From Corynebacterium sp. (lineage in GTDB: Bacteria; Actinomycetota; Actinomycetes; Mycobacteriales; Mycobacteriaceae), in the NCBI GenBank assembly GCA_030450335.1, contig JAKDIS010000127.1:1-6567 (forward strand): DNA of 6,567 bases. The letters are read 5' to 3'. The notes beneath the pieces were generated by a model, which worked only from the letters and a program-made list of their open reading frames with translations, was not told the DNA's origin and made no database searches. The position numbers and the translations under genes were made by a program. This document shows, piece by piece, positions 1 through 5,331 of the stretch (position 1 is the stretch's first letter; every line of letters starts with the position of its first letter).

Positions 1-375
1 ACGTTGGCCGAGGATCCCGGCGATTCGTTCAACATACGGCCGGACGTCACCGTCGTTCACGTCCGGACCGATCAACCACAGGAAACCACCGAGCTTGCCC
101 TGCCATCGCAAGGGGTAGCAGCACCGCGCACGCAGGCCGAGTTCCCGGTTCTCCGGAATCATGATCCTGCCTGTCGCGGTCCGTATCCCGAACGAATGGA
201 GGTACTTGTGGACCCGTCGGTCCATGTCACGGGTCAGCACCACATTGACCCGTGGCCCGTCCTCGTCACCGAAATGACGGCTTGAGGCGATCAACCGTCC
301 CTCTGGATCGTCGATGGCGATCGACCGACGCAATGTGTTGGCCAGTTGGTCGAGTAACGGCTGAACATCCGTCAC
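1..375 (-). CDS. PucR/CdaR-type transcriptional regulator, N-terminal part (truncated by window edge)
   Basis: This is the first 125 codons of a gene that runs off the left edge. The start is GTG at 375-373, eight bases after a strong Shine-Dalgarno GGGAGGG (390-384). An in-frame TGA lies seven codons upstream with no ATG, GTG or TTG between, which supports this start. The protein begins VTDVQPLLDQLANTLRRSIA. It then shows the pattern of the N-terminal sensor region of actinobacterial PucR-like regulators: IDDPEGRLIASS near residues 21-32, HSFGIRTATGRIMIPEN near 60-76, ELGLRARCCYPLRWQGKLGG near 78-97, and FLWLI near 98-102. Family members normally continue with a central region and a C-terminal PucR helix-turn-helix, which would lie outside the window, so DNA binding is inferred from the family. 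No ligand or target is evident. It is transcribed away from the decayed region on its right. The family call comes from recognised sequence patterns, not a database search. Confidence 0.72.
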   Translation of the reverse strand, partial: MTDVQPLLDQLANTLRRSIAIDDPEGRLIASSRHFGDEDGPRVNVVLTRDMDRRVHKYLHSFGIRTATGRIMIPENRELGLRARCCYPLRWQGKLGGFLWLIGPDVNDGDVRPYVERIAGILGQR

Positions 376-383
376 GGTAATTG

Positions 384-390
384 CCCTCCC
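384..390 (-). promoter_or_regulatory. Ribosome binding site of the PucR-like regulator
   Basis: GGGAGGG on the minus strand lies eight bases before the GTG at 375. It decides the start of a gene that has no usable ATG. A nearby ATG around 400 opens a different frame that lacks the regulator sequence. Confidence 0.65.
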
Positions 391-486
391 GGTGCATCAT
401 CGGCGGACCGTCGGGGTGGTGCGATCCTCTGACCAGCGGGGCGCGGGTCGATCCGTACACACGACGGCGCACAAGCCAGGGATCAC

Positions 487-492
487 AGACTA
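487..492 (-). promoter_or_regulatory. Possible -10 box for the PucR-like regulator
   Basis: TAGTCT on the minus strand, preceded by TGG, fits the loose TGnTAnnnT extended -10 pattern of corynebacteria. It would give a leader of roughly 105 bases. No convincing -35 element is seen, and such hexamers arise often by chance. Confidence 0.2.
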
Positions 493-605
493 CCAGTCGC
501 CCGCGACCTGAACTTCCACGCTCGGAGGCACGGTGTCCATGCTCGTGTGTCTCGCACTGACAGAAGCATCCTACCGGTGGGTGCCGCCGCGCTGGCGGCG
601 AGGAG

Positions 606-882
606 GACCCGATCGCGGCGATGGCGTCGGCGGGCGCGCTCGGCAAATACGTGGTGATCGGTTCCGGCACCAACGGGCAGGCCTTCGACAGTCAGCTGAC
701 CGCATCGTGGAAACCATCGAACCCGTTCACAAGTTCATTCTCGTGGTGCCCTACGGCTACGTCAGGGGCATCGTCCCGGCCGCGCAGTAGGCGATCAACT
801 GCGCCGCCGCGACGCCGGCCGGTCCTACTACGCCAACGCGGTGGAGGAGGCCTGCGCCAGGCCGTCAGCTGCGGTACGTGAC
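606..882 (+). pseudogene. Decayed C-terminal SGNH domain of an acyltransferase (OafA/OatA-like)
   Basis: Three consecutive plus-strand frames together give one domain-like sequence. Frame one (606-697) reads DPIAAMASAGALGKYVVIG then SGTNGQAFDSQL, including the GTNG block typical of SGNH esterase domains fused to membrane acyltransferases. Loss of one G at about 698 shifts the frame, and translation resumes from 698 as DRIVETIEPVHKFILVVPYG then YVRGIVPAAQ. This ends at an in-frame TAG (788-790), and AIN follows the stop. A second shift between about 797 and 822 leads into the third frame, GRSYYANAVEEACARPSAAV then RD (817-882). The normal DxxH ending and stop codon are not recognisable. The acyltransferase membrane domain and the start are absent. 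Intact relatives would O-acylate cell-envelope glycans or lipids, but this copy cannot make a working protein. The family assignment rests on pattern recognition. The consistent one-base losses and the nonsense codon suggest true decay. Sequencing error is possible but unlikely, because the neighbouring genes are intact. Confidence 0.55.
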
Positions 883-894
883 CCGTCCGGTCAC
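849..894 (-). terminator. Possible tandem-hairpin terminator after the FMN reductase
   Basis: Two short perfect stem-loops lie at the end of the reductase. The first (878-894) pairs GTGACC with GGTCAC around a five-base loop and includes the reductase stop codon. The second (849-863) pairs GGCCT with AGGCC around five bases. There is no T-run, so an ordinary intrinsic terminator is not shown, although high-GC actinobacterial terminators often lack one. Confidence 0.3.
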
Positions 895-1457
895 TTCGCC
901 GAGAGGCGGTCTCGCACCACGGCGAAGCCCTCGGCCCAGGCCAGGAGGTCGCGCAGCAGGCCGGCGAACGGGGCGGTGGAGGTCTCCTGCGGGGTGAACT
1001 CCCCGTCGGTGGCGTCGGTGAAGATGGAGAAGGAGGCGGTGTCGCGTACGGTGGCCGCCTTGAAGTTCGCGAAGACGGAGCGCCACGCCTCGACGGCGCG
1101 CACACCCTTGTCGGCCCCGTAGGAGACGAAGGCGACGGGCTTGTGGGCGAACTCGGAGCCCACGAAGTCGATGGCGTTCTTCAGCGGACCGGGCACGCAG
1201 TGGTTGTACTCGGGGGTCACCACGATGTAGCCGTCGAAGGGCTCCAGGGCCGCACCCCAGGCCTTGGTGTGCTCGTTAGCGTACTTGTGTGCGCCACCGG
1301 GGATCTCCTCGTCGAGGACGGGGAGGTCGTAGTCGGCGAAGTTGACCACGGTGCTGTCCACGTCGGCGGCGTCGAGCTGCTCCTTGACCCAGGCGACGAC
1401 CTGGGGGTTGAAGGCGCCGGGACGGCTGGAACCTGCGATGATGCCGATGCTGGTCAT
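891..1457 (-). CDS. NAD(P)H-dependent FMN reductase (flavodoxin-like)
   Basis: A 188-residue cytoplasmic flavoprotein, typical in length for the NADPH-dependent FMN reductase family. Such enzymes transfer electrons from NAD(P)H to flavin or quinone-like acceptors. The flavin phosphate loop is GSSRPGAFNPQV (residues 9-20). The family signature TPEYNHCVPGPLKNAIDF spans 81-98, and SYGADKGVRAVE (112-123) forms the other side of the flavin site. The ATG at 1457 is chosen because AAGGAG (1470-1465) lies seven bases upstream and the phosphate loop follows at the family's normal distance. An upstream in-frame ATG at 1523 would add 22 unrelated residues and lies inside the palindromic operator. The gene starts 66 bp after the OPT transporter stop. 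A RosR-like operator covers its probable promoter, so regulation by peroxide or quinone stress through a MarR-type repressor is inferred. The actual substrate cannot be told from sequence. Confidence 0.9.
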   Translation of the reverse strand: MTSIGIIAGSSRPGAFNPQVVAWVKEQLDAADVDSTVVNFADYDLPVLDEEIPGGAHKYANEHTKAWGAALEPFDGYIVVTPEYNHCVPGPLKNAIDFVGSEFAHKPVAFVSYGADKGVRAVEAWRSVFANFKAATVRDTASFSIFTDATDGEFTPQETSTAPFAGLLRDLLAWAEGFAVVRDRLSAK

Positions 1458-1464
1458 GGTTGTG

Positions 1465-1470
1465 CTCCTT
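1465..1470 (-). promoter_or_regulatory. Ribosome binding site of the FMN reductase
   Basis: AAGGAG on the minus strand, seven bases before the ATG at 1457. It fixes the start downstream of the longer open frame that begins at 1523. Confidence 0.75.
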
Positions 1471-1499
1471 GGGTTCTTTCGGGGTTGCCTACCCGCACG

Positions 1500-1510
1500 A
1501 CGATACCATA
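1500..1510 (-). promoter_or_regulatory. Probable -10 region of the FMN reductase promoter
   Basis: On the minus strand TATGGT (1510-1505) and the overlapping TATCGT (1505-1500) both fit TAnnnT, the conserved part of corynebacterial housekeeping promoters. Transcription would begin around 1493-1499, giving a leader of about 40 bases. TATGGT shares two bases with the end of the palindrome at 1509-1526. The -35 element is not clear. Confidence 0.4.
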
Positions 1511-1526
1511 GTTGACACGTCAACTA
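1509..1526. promoter_or_regulatory. RosR-like (MarR family) operator, 18-bp perfect inverted repeat
   Basis: TAGTTGACACGTCAACTA has perfect eight-base arms, TAGTTGAC and GTCAACTA, around AC. The consensus I recall for the C. glutamicum peroxide-sensing repressor RosR (Cg1324) is TTGTTGAYRYRTCAACWA. This site agrees at every position but the second, read on either strand. RosR is reported to control several FMN reductase and monooxygenase genes. Here the site lies just upstream of an FMN reductase, next to its likely -10 box, where a bound dimer would block RNA polymerase. Its first three bases on the minus strand are the OPT stop codon TAG. No rosR gene is in the window, so the repressor is inferred. 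Confidence 0.7.
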
Positions 1527-3587
1527 CTTCTGAGCGTGGTCCCGTGCGGCGCGCGAGCACACCCACCGGTACAGGCCCACGACGATGCCCACGAACAGCA
1601 GCACGCCGACCCAGTGGGAGGCGCCCTCCCAGCCCGCCGGCATGATCGCCAGGGCGTCGGAGTCGCCGGAGGCGGCGATGATGCCGGCGTTGAGCACACC
1701 GAAGAGGCTCTCGCCCACGATCAGGCCCGTGGCACCCAGCACACCCAGGCGCTTCGCCGACTCGGCGTTGGAGCGTCCATCCGCCCAGCGGTTGTAGAAC
1801 CAGCCGATGAACGCACCGATCGGGATGATCAGGGTGAGGCTGACCGGCAGGTACATGCCCATGCCGACGGCCAGCGGCGGCAGGCTGAAACGCTTGCCGG
1901 AGGTGCGGGTGAGCACCTCGTCGACGATGATCACGCCGATGCCGATCAACGCACCCAGGCCGATCAGGCCCCAGTCCAGCGAGTCACCGAAGATGCCCTC
2001 GGCGACCGAGGACAGCAGGCCGGCCTGCGGGGCCGCCAGGGCGTCCGGACCCGCACCCGGGGTGCCGGCGAAACCGAAGGCCGTGGCCATCAGACCCATC
2101 ACCGGCGGAATGATCAGGGACCCGAAGACCACGCCGATGATCAGGGCTGTCTGCTGCTTCCACGGCGTCGCGCCGACGAGCTGACCGGTCTTGAGGTCCT
2201 GGAGGTTGTCGTTCGAGATCGTGGCGACACCGAAGACCACCGTGGCCGTGAACAGCGTGTAGGCCACCAGCGCGGTGGGGTTGCCGCCGTCGTCGTTGCC
2301 GGTGACCAGCTTGATCAGCAGCGCCGCGAGCAGCACCACGATCACGCCGACCCCGGAGATCGGACTGTTGGACGAACCGATCAGACCGGCCATGTAACCG
2401 CACACCGCGGCGATGACCAGGCCCAGGACCAGCACGAACAGGATGCTCAGGGTGATCAGCGGGCCGGTGTGGTGGCTCACGCCGGTGCCGCTCAGGAAAG
2501 ACCACAGCAGCCAGCCGATCGGCAGCATCAGCGCCAGGACGGTGACCACGAGGACCTTCACCGGGATGTCGCGCTCCGCCAGGGCGACCTCCTCGCCCTG
2601 CTTCCGGGCGCGCGAGGCCGCCAACGAGGCGGTGATGCCGCGGATGACCGGGCCGATGATCTTCACCAGGGTCCAGACCGCGGCGATGGCCATCGCACCG
2701 GCGCCGACGAAACGCACGTCGCTGGCGAAGGTGTCGGAGACGACCTCGGAGATGTCAGCGACCACGGGGACGTCCCCGCTGGTGAACACCGGCAGCAGCA
2801 CGCCGAAGGAGATCACCAGGCCGACGATCATCGCGATACCCACCGTGGGGCCCACGAGGTGGCCCACGCCGATCAGCGCCAGCGACAGGCTGCCGCCGGC
2901 CATCGTGCCGCCCGCACCGATGCGGAAGGTCCCGGCGACCTCGGACGCACCGACCTTCAGCGCGGAGAGCAGGGACATGCCCGCCGACGCGAGCGCGCCG
3001 ACGACGATGGCGCGCAGGCCGTCACGGTTGTCTGCGTTGTCGTCGGCATCGTCGCCCTCGGCTTCGCCCTGAGCGTCATCACCGTGGCCGTGGGGGTCGT
3101 CCTCCCCCACCTTGAGCACCTCGGCCGCCGCCACACCCTCGGGAAAGGGCAGGTCGGAGCCGGTGACCAGTGCACGACGCAGCGGGATGGAGTACATCAC
3201 GCCCAGCACACCGCCGATGAGGCAGACCAGCATCGTCGTCCAGTAGGGGAAGCCCGTCCACCAGCCGATCATGATCAGGCCGGGGAGCACGAAGATGATC
3301 GCCGAGAGCGTGCCGGCGGCAGAGGCGATGGTCTGCACGATGTTGTTCTCGGTGATGCTGTGGTTCTGCATCCGCCGCAGCACCGCCATGGAGATCACCG
3401 CGGCCGGGATGGAGGTGGCGAAGGTCAGCCCGACCTTCAGGCCCAGGTAGACGTTCGCGGCGGTGAACACCAGGGTGATCAGACCACCGAGGATGACCGC
3501 ACGCAGCGTCAGCTCCCGGATCGGGGAACGTGCGCTTTTCTGGGTCCTGTTCTGGGTCGTGGTCGAGGCGTTGTTGTCGTCGGCCAT
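1524..3587 (-). CDS. OPT-family oligopeptide transporter
   Basis: A 687-residue multi-spanning membrane protein of the oligopeptide transporter (OPT) superfamily, bacterial type, expected to import small peptides or peptide-like or metal-chelate substrates by cation symport. The full family layout is present: NVYLGLKVGLTFATSIPAA (45-63), SITENNIVQTIASAAGTLSA (77-96), SDLPFPEGVAAAEVLKVGE (144-162), GYMAGLIGSSNSPISGVG (397-414), ISNDNLQDLKTGQLVGATPW (457-476), and PPLAVGMGMYLPVSLTLIIP (570-589). Many hydrophobic segments fit about 14-16 spans. A very acidic, His-containing loop interrupts residues 162-189. The ATG at 3587 is the first possible start, because an in-frame TGA lies six codons upstream. 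Its ribosome binding site (AAAGCGAG) is weak. The first 24 residues are polar and cytoplasmic. It lies 147 bp after the MFS gene, and its stop codon forms part of the reductase operator. The substrate is not predictable from sequence. Confidence 0.93.
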   Translation of the reverse strand: MADDNNASTTTQNRTQKSARSPIRELTLRAVILGGLITLVFTAANVYLGLKVGLTFATSIPAAVISMAVLRRMQNHSITENNIVQTIASAAGTLSAIIFVLPGLIMIGWWTGFPYWTTMLVCLIGGVLGVMYSIPLRRALVTGSDLPFPEGVAAAEVLKVGEDDPHGHGDDAQGEAEGDDADDNADNRDGLRAIVVGALASAGMSLLSALKVGASEVAGTFRIGAGGTMAGGSLSLALIGVGHLVGPTVGIAMIVGLVISFGVLLPVFTSGDVPVVADISEVVSDTFASDVRFVGAGAMAIAAVWTLVKIIGPVIRGITASLAASRARKQGEEVALAERDIPVKVLVVTVLALMLPIGWLLWSFLSGTGVSHHTGPLITLSILFVLVLGLVIAAVCGYMAGLIGSSNSPISGVGVIVVLLAALLIKLVTGNDDGGNPTALVAYTLFTATVVFGVATISNDNLQDLKTGQLVGATPWKQQTALIIGVVFGSLIIPPVMGLMATAFGFAGTPGAGPDALAAPQAGLLSSVAEGIFGDSLDWGLIGLGALIGIGVIIVDEVLTRTSGKRFSLPPLAVGMGMYLPVSLTLIIPIGAFIGWFYNRWADGRSNAESAKRLGVLGATGLIVGESLFGVLNAGIIAASGDSDALAIMPAGWEGASHWVGVLLFVGIVVGLYRWVCSRAARDHAQK

Positions 3588-3620
3588 GTCGTTGGCTCGC
3601 TTTCACGGACGGCGCGGCAG

Positions 3621-3641
3621 CGTCGTTTCGTCGGAACGTCG
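3621..3641 (-). repeat. Three CGACG direct repeats in the OPT leader
   Basis: On the minus strand CGACG occurs three times, separated by TTC and AAA, an exact eight-base period. It lies 34-54 bases before the OPT start, inside the presumed leader. It could be chance in GC-rich DNA, and no regulator is known to me for it. Confidence 0.35.
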
Positions 3642-3679
3642 GCCGCAGGCGTCATCGGTTCAGTTGTGGGACCTGTGAA

Positions 3680-3685
3680 ACTCTA
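3680..3685 (-). promoter_or_regulatory. Possible -10 box of the OPT transporter gene
   Basis: TAGAGT on the minus strand fits the TAnAnT -10 consensus of corynebacterial SigA promoters. It would start transcription near 3673 with a leader of about 85 bases. No strong -35 hexamer lies 16-19 bases upstream. The 147-bp gap to the MFS gene makes a separate promoter reasonable. Confidence 0.3.
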
Positions 3686-3734
3686 GTCCCCCGTACCACA
3701 GATAGAACAGCGGGCTATACATTCTTTCGCGGCA

Positions 3735-5231
3735 CTACTGGCCCACGGAGTCCCGGAATTCCTGCTCGATGGTCTCCAGTGTCTTGTCCTTGGTCTCAGG
3801 CACCACCCGGTACACCCACACCAGGGCGACGAGCTGCAGGCCGACGAAGATGAACACCGTCGGGCCGAAACCGATGGCGTCCATGAGGTAGGGGAAGAAC
3901 AGGGCCACGCAGAAGTTCACCGACCACTGCACGCCCGCGGCCAGGCCCATCGCCTCGCCGCGCACACGCATCGGGAAGATCTCCGACATGAACAGCCATG
4001 TCATCGCGCCCACGGCACACTGCATGATGCCCACGAAGGCGACGATCGCGGCGAGGATGACCCACTTCTTCGCCTCCACGTCGTCCGGCACCACCATCGA
4101 GACCAGCGCCATGAGCGTCAGCGTGATCACCGTGCCGGTCAGCCCGCTCATCAGCATGCGCCGCCGGCGTACGCGCGTGTTCAGGAACATCGACAGCAGC
4201 ATGCCGACCACCCCGGCCACACCGATCAGCAGGTTCACGGTGAAGGCGGTGTTGCCCTCGAACCCGGCCTGGGTGAGGATCGTCACGCCGTAGTACTGGA
4301 TCACGTTGATGCCGGAGATCTGGTTGATCACCGCCATGCCGAAGCCGATGAGCATCACGCGCCTGATCCACGGTTCGGCGAAGAGGTCGCGGAACCGGCG
4401 GGAGGACGCACCGGCGTCGTGGTCGGCGAGCGAGCGCACGCCCTCGACGTCGCCGGCGACCGGGTGGGTGATCTCGTCACTGTCCGGCTTCGGGGAGTTG
4501 TCGCTGTAGCGCGAGGTCTCGTAGTCCGGGGAGCCGTAGACCTTCTCCCGGATGGTGCGCAGGGCGTCGAGCATCTCCTCGATGCGCCCGTGGCCGGCGA
4601 GCCAGCGCGGGGACTCCGGGACGATGGTCATGCCGACCCACAGGGCGATGGCCGGGACGAGACACACCGCCAGCATCCAGCGCCACGTGCCGCCCTCCTC
4701 GGCACCACCGGCACGGGCGATCAACGCGTTGAAGCTGAAGGCGAGGAACTGGCCGAAGACCACCATGAACTCGTTCTGGTTCACCACCCTGCCGCGCAGG
4801 TGGGTCGGCGCGAGTTCGGCGAGGTAGATCGGGATGATGCCGGAGGCGGAGCCCACGGCCACGCCCAGCACGATGCGGCACAGCATCAGCACCACCCAGG
4901 TCGGCGCGAGGACCGAGCCCAGGGAGCCGAGGATGAAGACCACCGCGACCACGGCGATGGTGCGGTGGCGTCCGACGCGGTCGGCGACGCGCCCGCCGAA
5001 GATGGCGCCGAAGATCGCACCGAACTGCAGGGCGGAGGTGACGATCCCCTCGAAGCGTTCCTCCAGGCCCAGGTCGGCGGTCATCGACGGCAGCGCGCCG
5101 TTGATCACGCCGGTGTCGTAGCCGAAGAGCAGGCCACCGAGGGTCAGGACGGTGACCGCCGCCCAGAAGCGACGGTTCGGCGGTCCCGCCTTCGGTGGCG
5201 GCGGTGCGCTCGGCGCGGTGCGGTCTTTCAC
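3735..5231 (-). CDS. Sugar-porter family MFS transporter
   Basis: A 498-residue, 12-span major facilitator of the sugar porter family, probably a proton-coupled importer of a sugar or polyol. It broadly resembles corynebacterial myo-inositol carriers of the IolT type, but the substrate is unproven. Visible signatures are GYDTGVINGAL (37-47) in helix 1, GRVADRVGRHR (80-90) in loop 2-3, PESPRWL (205-211) after helix 6, QISGINVIQYYG (304-315) in helix 7, SEIFPMRVRG (416-425) in loop 10-11, and PETKDKTLE (478-486) after helix 12. The central cytoplasmic loop (about 212-289) is somewhat long and polar, with a PKPDSDE stretch. Where most relatives have Gln-Gln before the helix 7 SGIN motif, this protein has Asn303-Gln304. 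The start is GTG at 5231, with GAGGAG nine bases upstream. It follows the ABC permease gene by 100 bp. Some independent regulation is likely, since repeats lie in that gap. Confidence 0.92.
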   Translation of the reverse strand: MKDRTAPSAPPPPKAGPPNRRFWAAVTVLTLGGLLFGYDTGVINGALPSMTADLGLEERFEGIVTSALQFGAIFGAIFGGRVADRVGRHRTIAVVAVVFILGSLGSVLAPTWVVLMLCRIVLGVAVGSASGIIPIYLAELAPTHLRGRVVNQNEFMVVFGQFLAFSFNALIARAGGAEEGGTWRWMLAVCLVPAIALWVGMTIVPESPRWLAGHGRIEEMLDALRTIREKVYGSPDYETSRYSDNSPKPDSDEITHPVAGDVEGVRSLADHDAGASSRRFRDLFAEPWIRRVMLIGFGMAVINQISGINVIQYYGVTILTQAGFEGNTAFTVNLLIGVAGVVGMLLSMFLNTRVRRRRMLMSGLTGTVITLTLMALVSMVVPDDVEAKKWVILAAIVAFVGIMQCAVGAMTWLFMSEIFPMRVRGEAMGLAAGVQWSVNFCVALFFPYLMDAIGFGPTVFIFVGLQLVALVWVYRVVPETKDKTLETIEQEFRDSVGQ

Positions 5232-5235
5232 GGTG

Positions 5236-5253
5236 GCGTACTCCTCGTACCGC
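5236..5253 (-). promoter_or_regulatory. Ribosome binding site of the MFS gene, within a small hairpin loop
   Basis: GAGGAG (5246-5241) precedes the GTG start by nine bases. It is flanked by GCGGTAC and GTACGC, which can pair with one bulged G, placing GAGGA in a five-base loop. The ribosome binding site is well supported. That the hairpin has any role is only a possibility. Confidence 0.5.
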
Positions 5254-5262
5254 TCGGCGGTA

Positions 5263-5280
5263 GAACTGTTTCAGGAACTG
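5263..5280 (-). repeat. CAGTTC direct repeat upstream of the MFS gene
   Basis: On the minus strand CAGTTC is repeated exactly after six bases (CAGTTCCTGAAACAGTTC), so the copies are 12 bp apart. They lie 32-49 bases before the GTG start, in the 100-bp gap where a promoter would be expected. It could be an activator or repressor half-site pair. No regulator can be named. Confidence 0.35.
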
Positions 5281-5331
5281 ATCCTTAACCTGCCACCTCC
5301 GGCGAGTATTCCACCAACCCCTCAGAACCGG

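Larger units (their letters stand above)
376..605. other. Intergenic stretch with no recognisable gene
   Basis: Apart from the start signals of the PucR-like gene, I see no coding pattern here on either strand. Short open frames have no ribosome binding site and no family resemblance. The stretch may contain further unrecognisable remains of the acyltransferase gene, because it lies directly upstream of the recognisable part. Confidence 0.4.

Noticed and set aside
266..673. A 135-codon minus-strand open frame overlapping the PucR-like gene start
   Set aside because: It lacks a ribosome binding site at its start. It overlaps the regulator in a different frame, and its translation resembles no family.
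1458..1523. Longer N-terminus for the FMN reductase starting at 1523
   Set aside because: The extra 22 residues are unlike the family, the ATG lies in the operator palindrome, and the strong ribosome binding site serves the ATG at 1457.
1509..1526. The palindrome as a transcription terminator for the OPT gene
   Set aside because: The two-base loop and lack of a T-run make a poor RNA hairpin terminator, and the match to a MarR-type operator explains it better.
3558..3654. A short upstream reading frame starting at 3654 in the OPT leader, as a possible attenuator peptide
   Set aside because: There is no ribosome binding site before its ATG, and it runs out of frame far into the OPT gene rather than ending near the start.
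1512..3686. A 724-codon open frame on the plus strand, antisense to the OPT gene
   Set aside because: It mirrors the OPT gene in a high-GC codon pattern that suppresses stops on the opposite strand. Its translation is low-complexity, rich in Asp, His, Gln and Arg, with no domain pattern, whereas the minus-strand frame shows all the OPT motifs.
3650..3734. Possible terminator between the MFS and OPT genes
   Set aside because: Only weak interrupted pairings (for example GGGAC with GTCCC around a 13-base loop) and no T-run were found.
4419..5288. A 289-codon plus-strand open frame antisense to the MFS gene
   Set aside because: It is a shadow of the MFS coding sequence, with a biased Gly/Asp/His-rich translation and no recognisable family.
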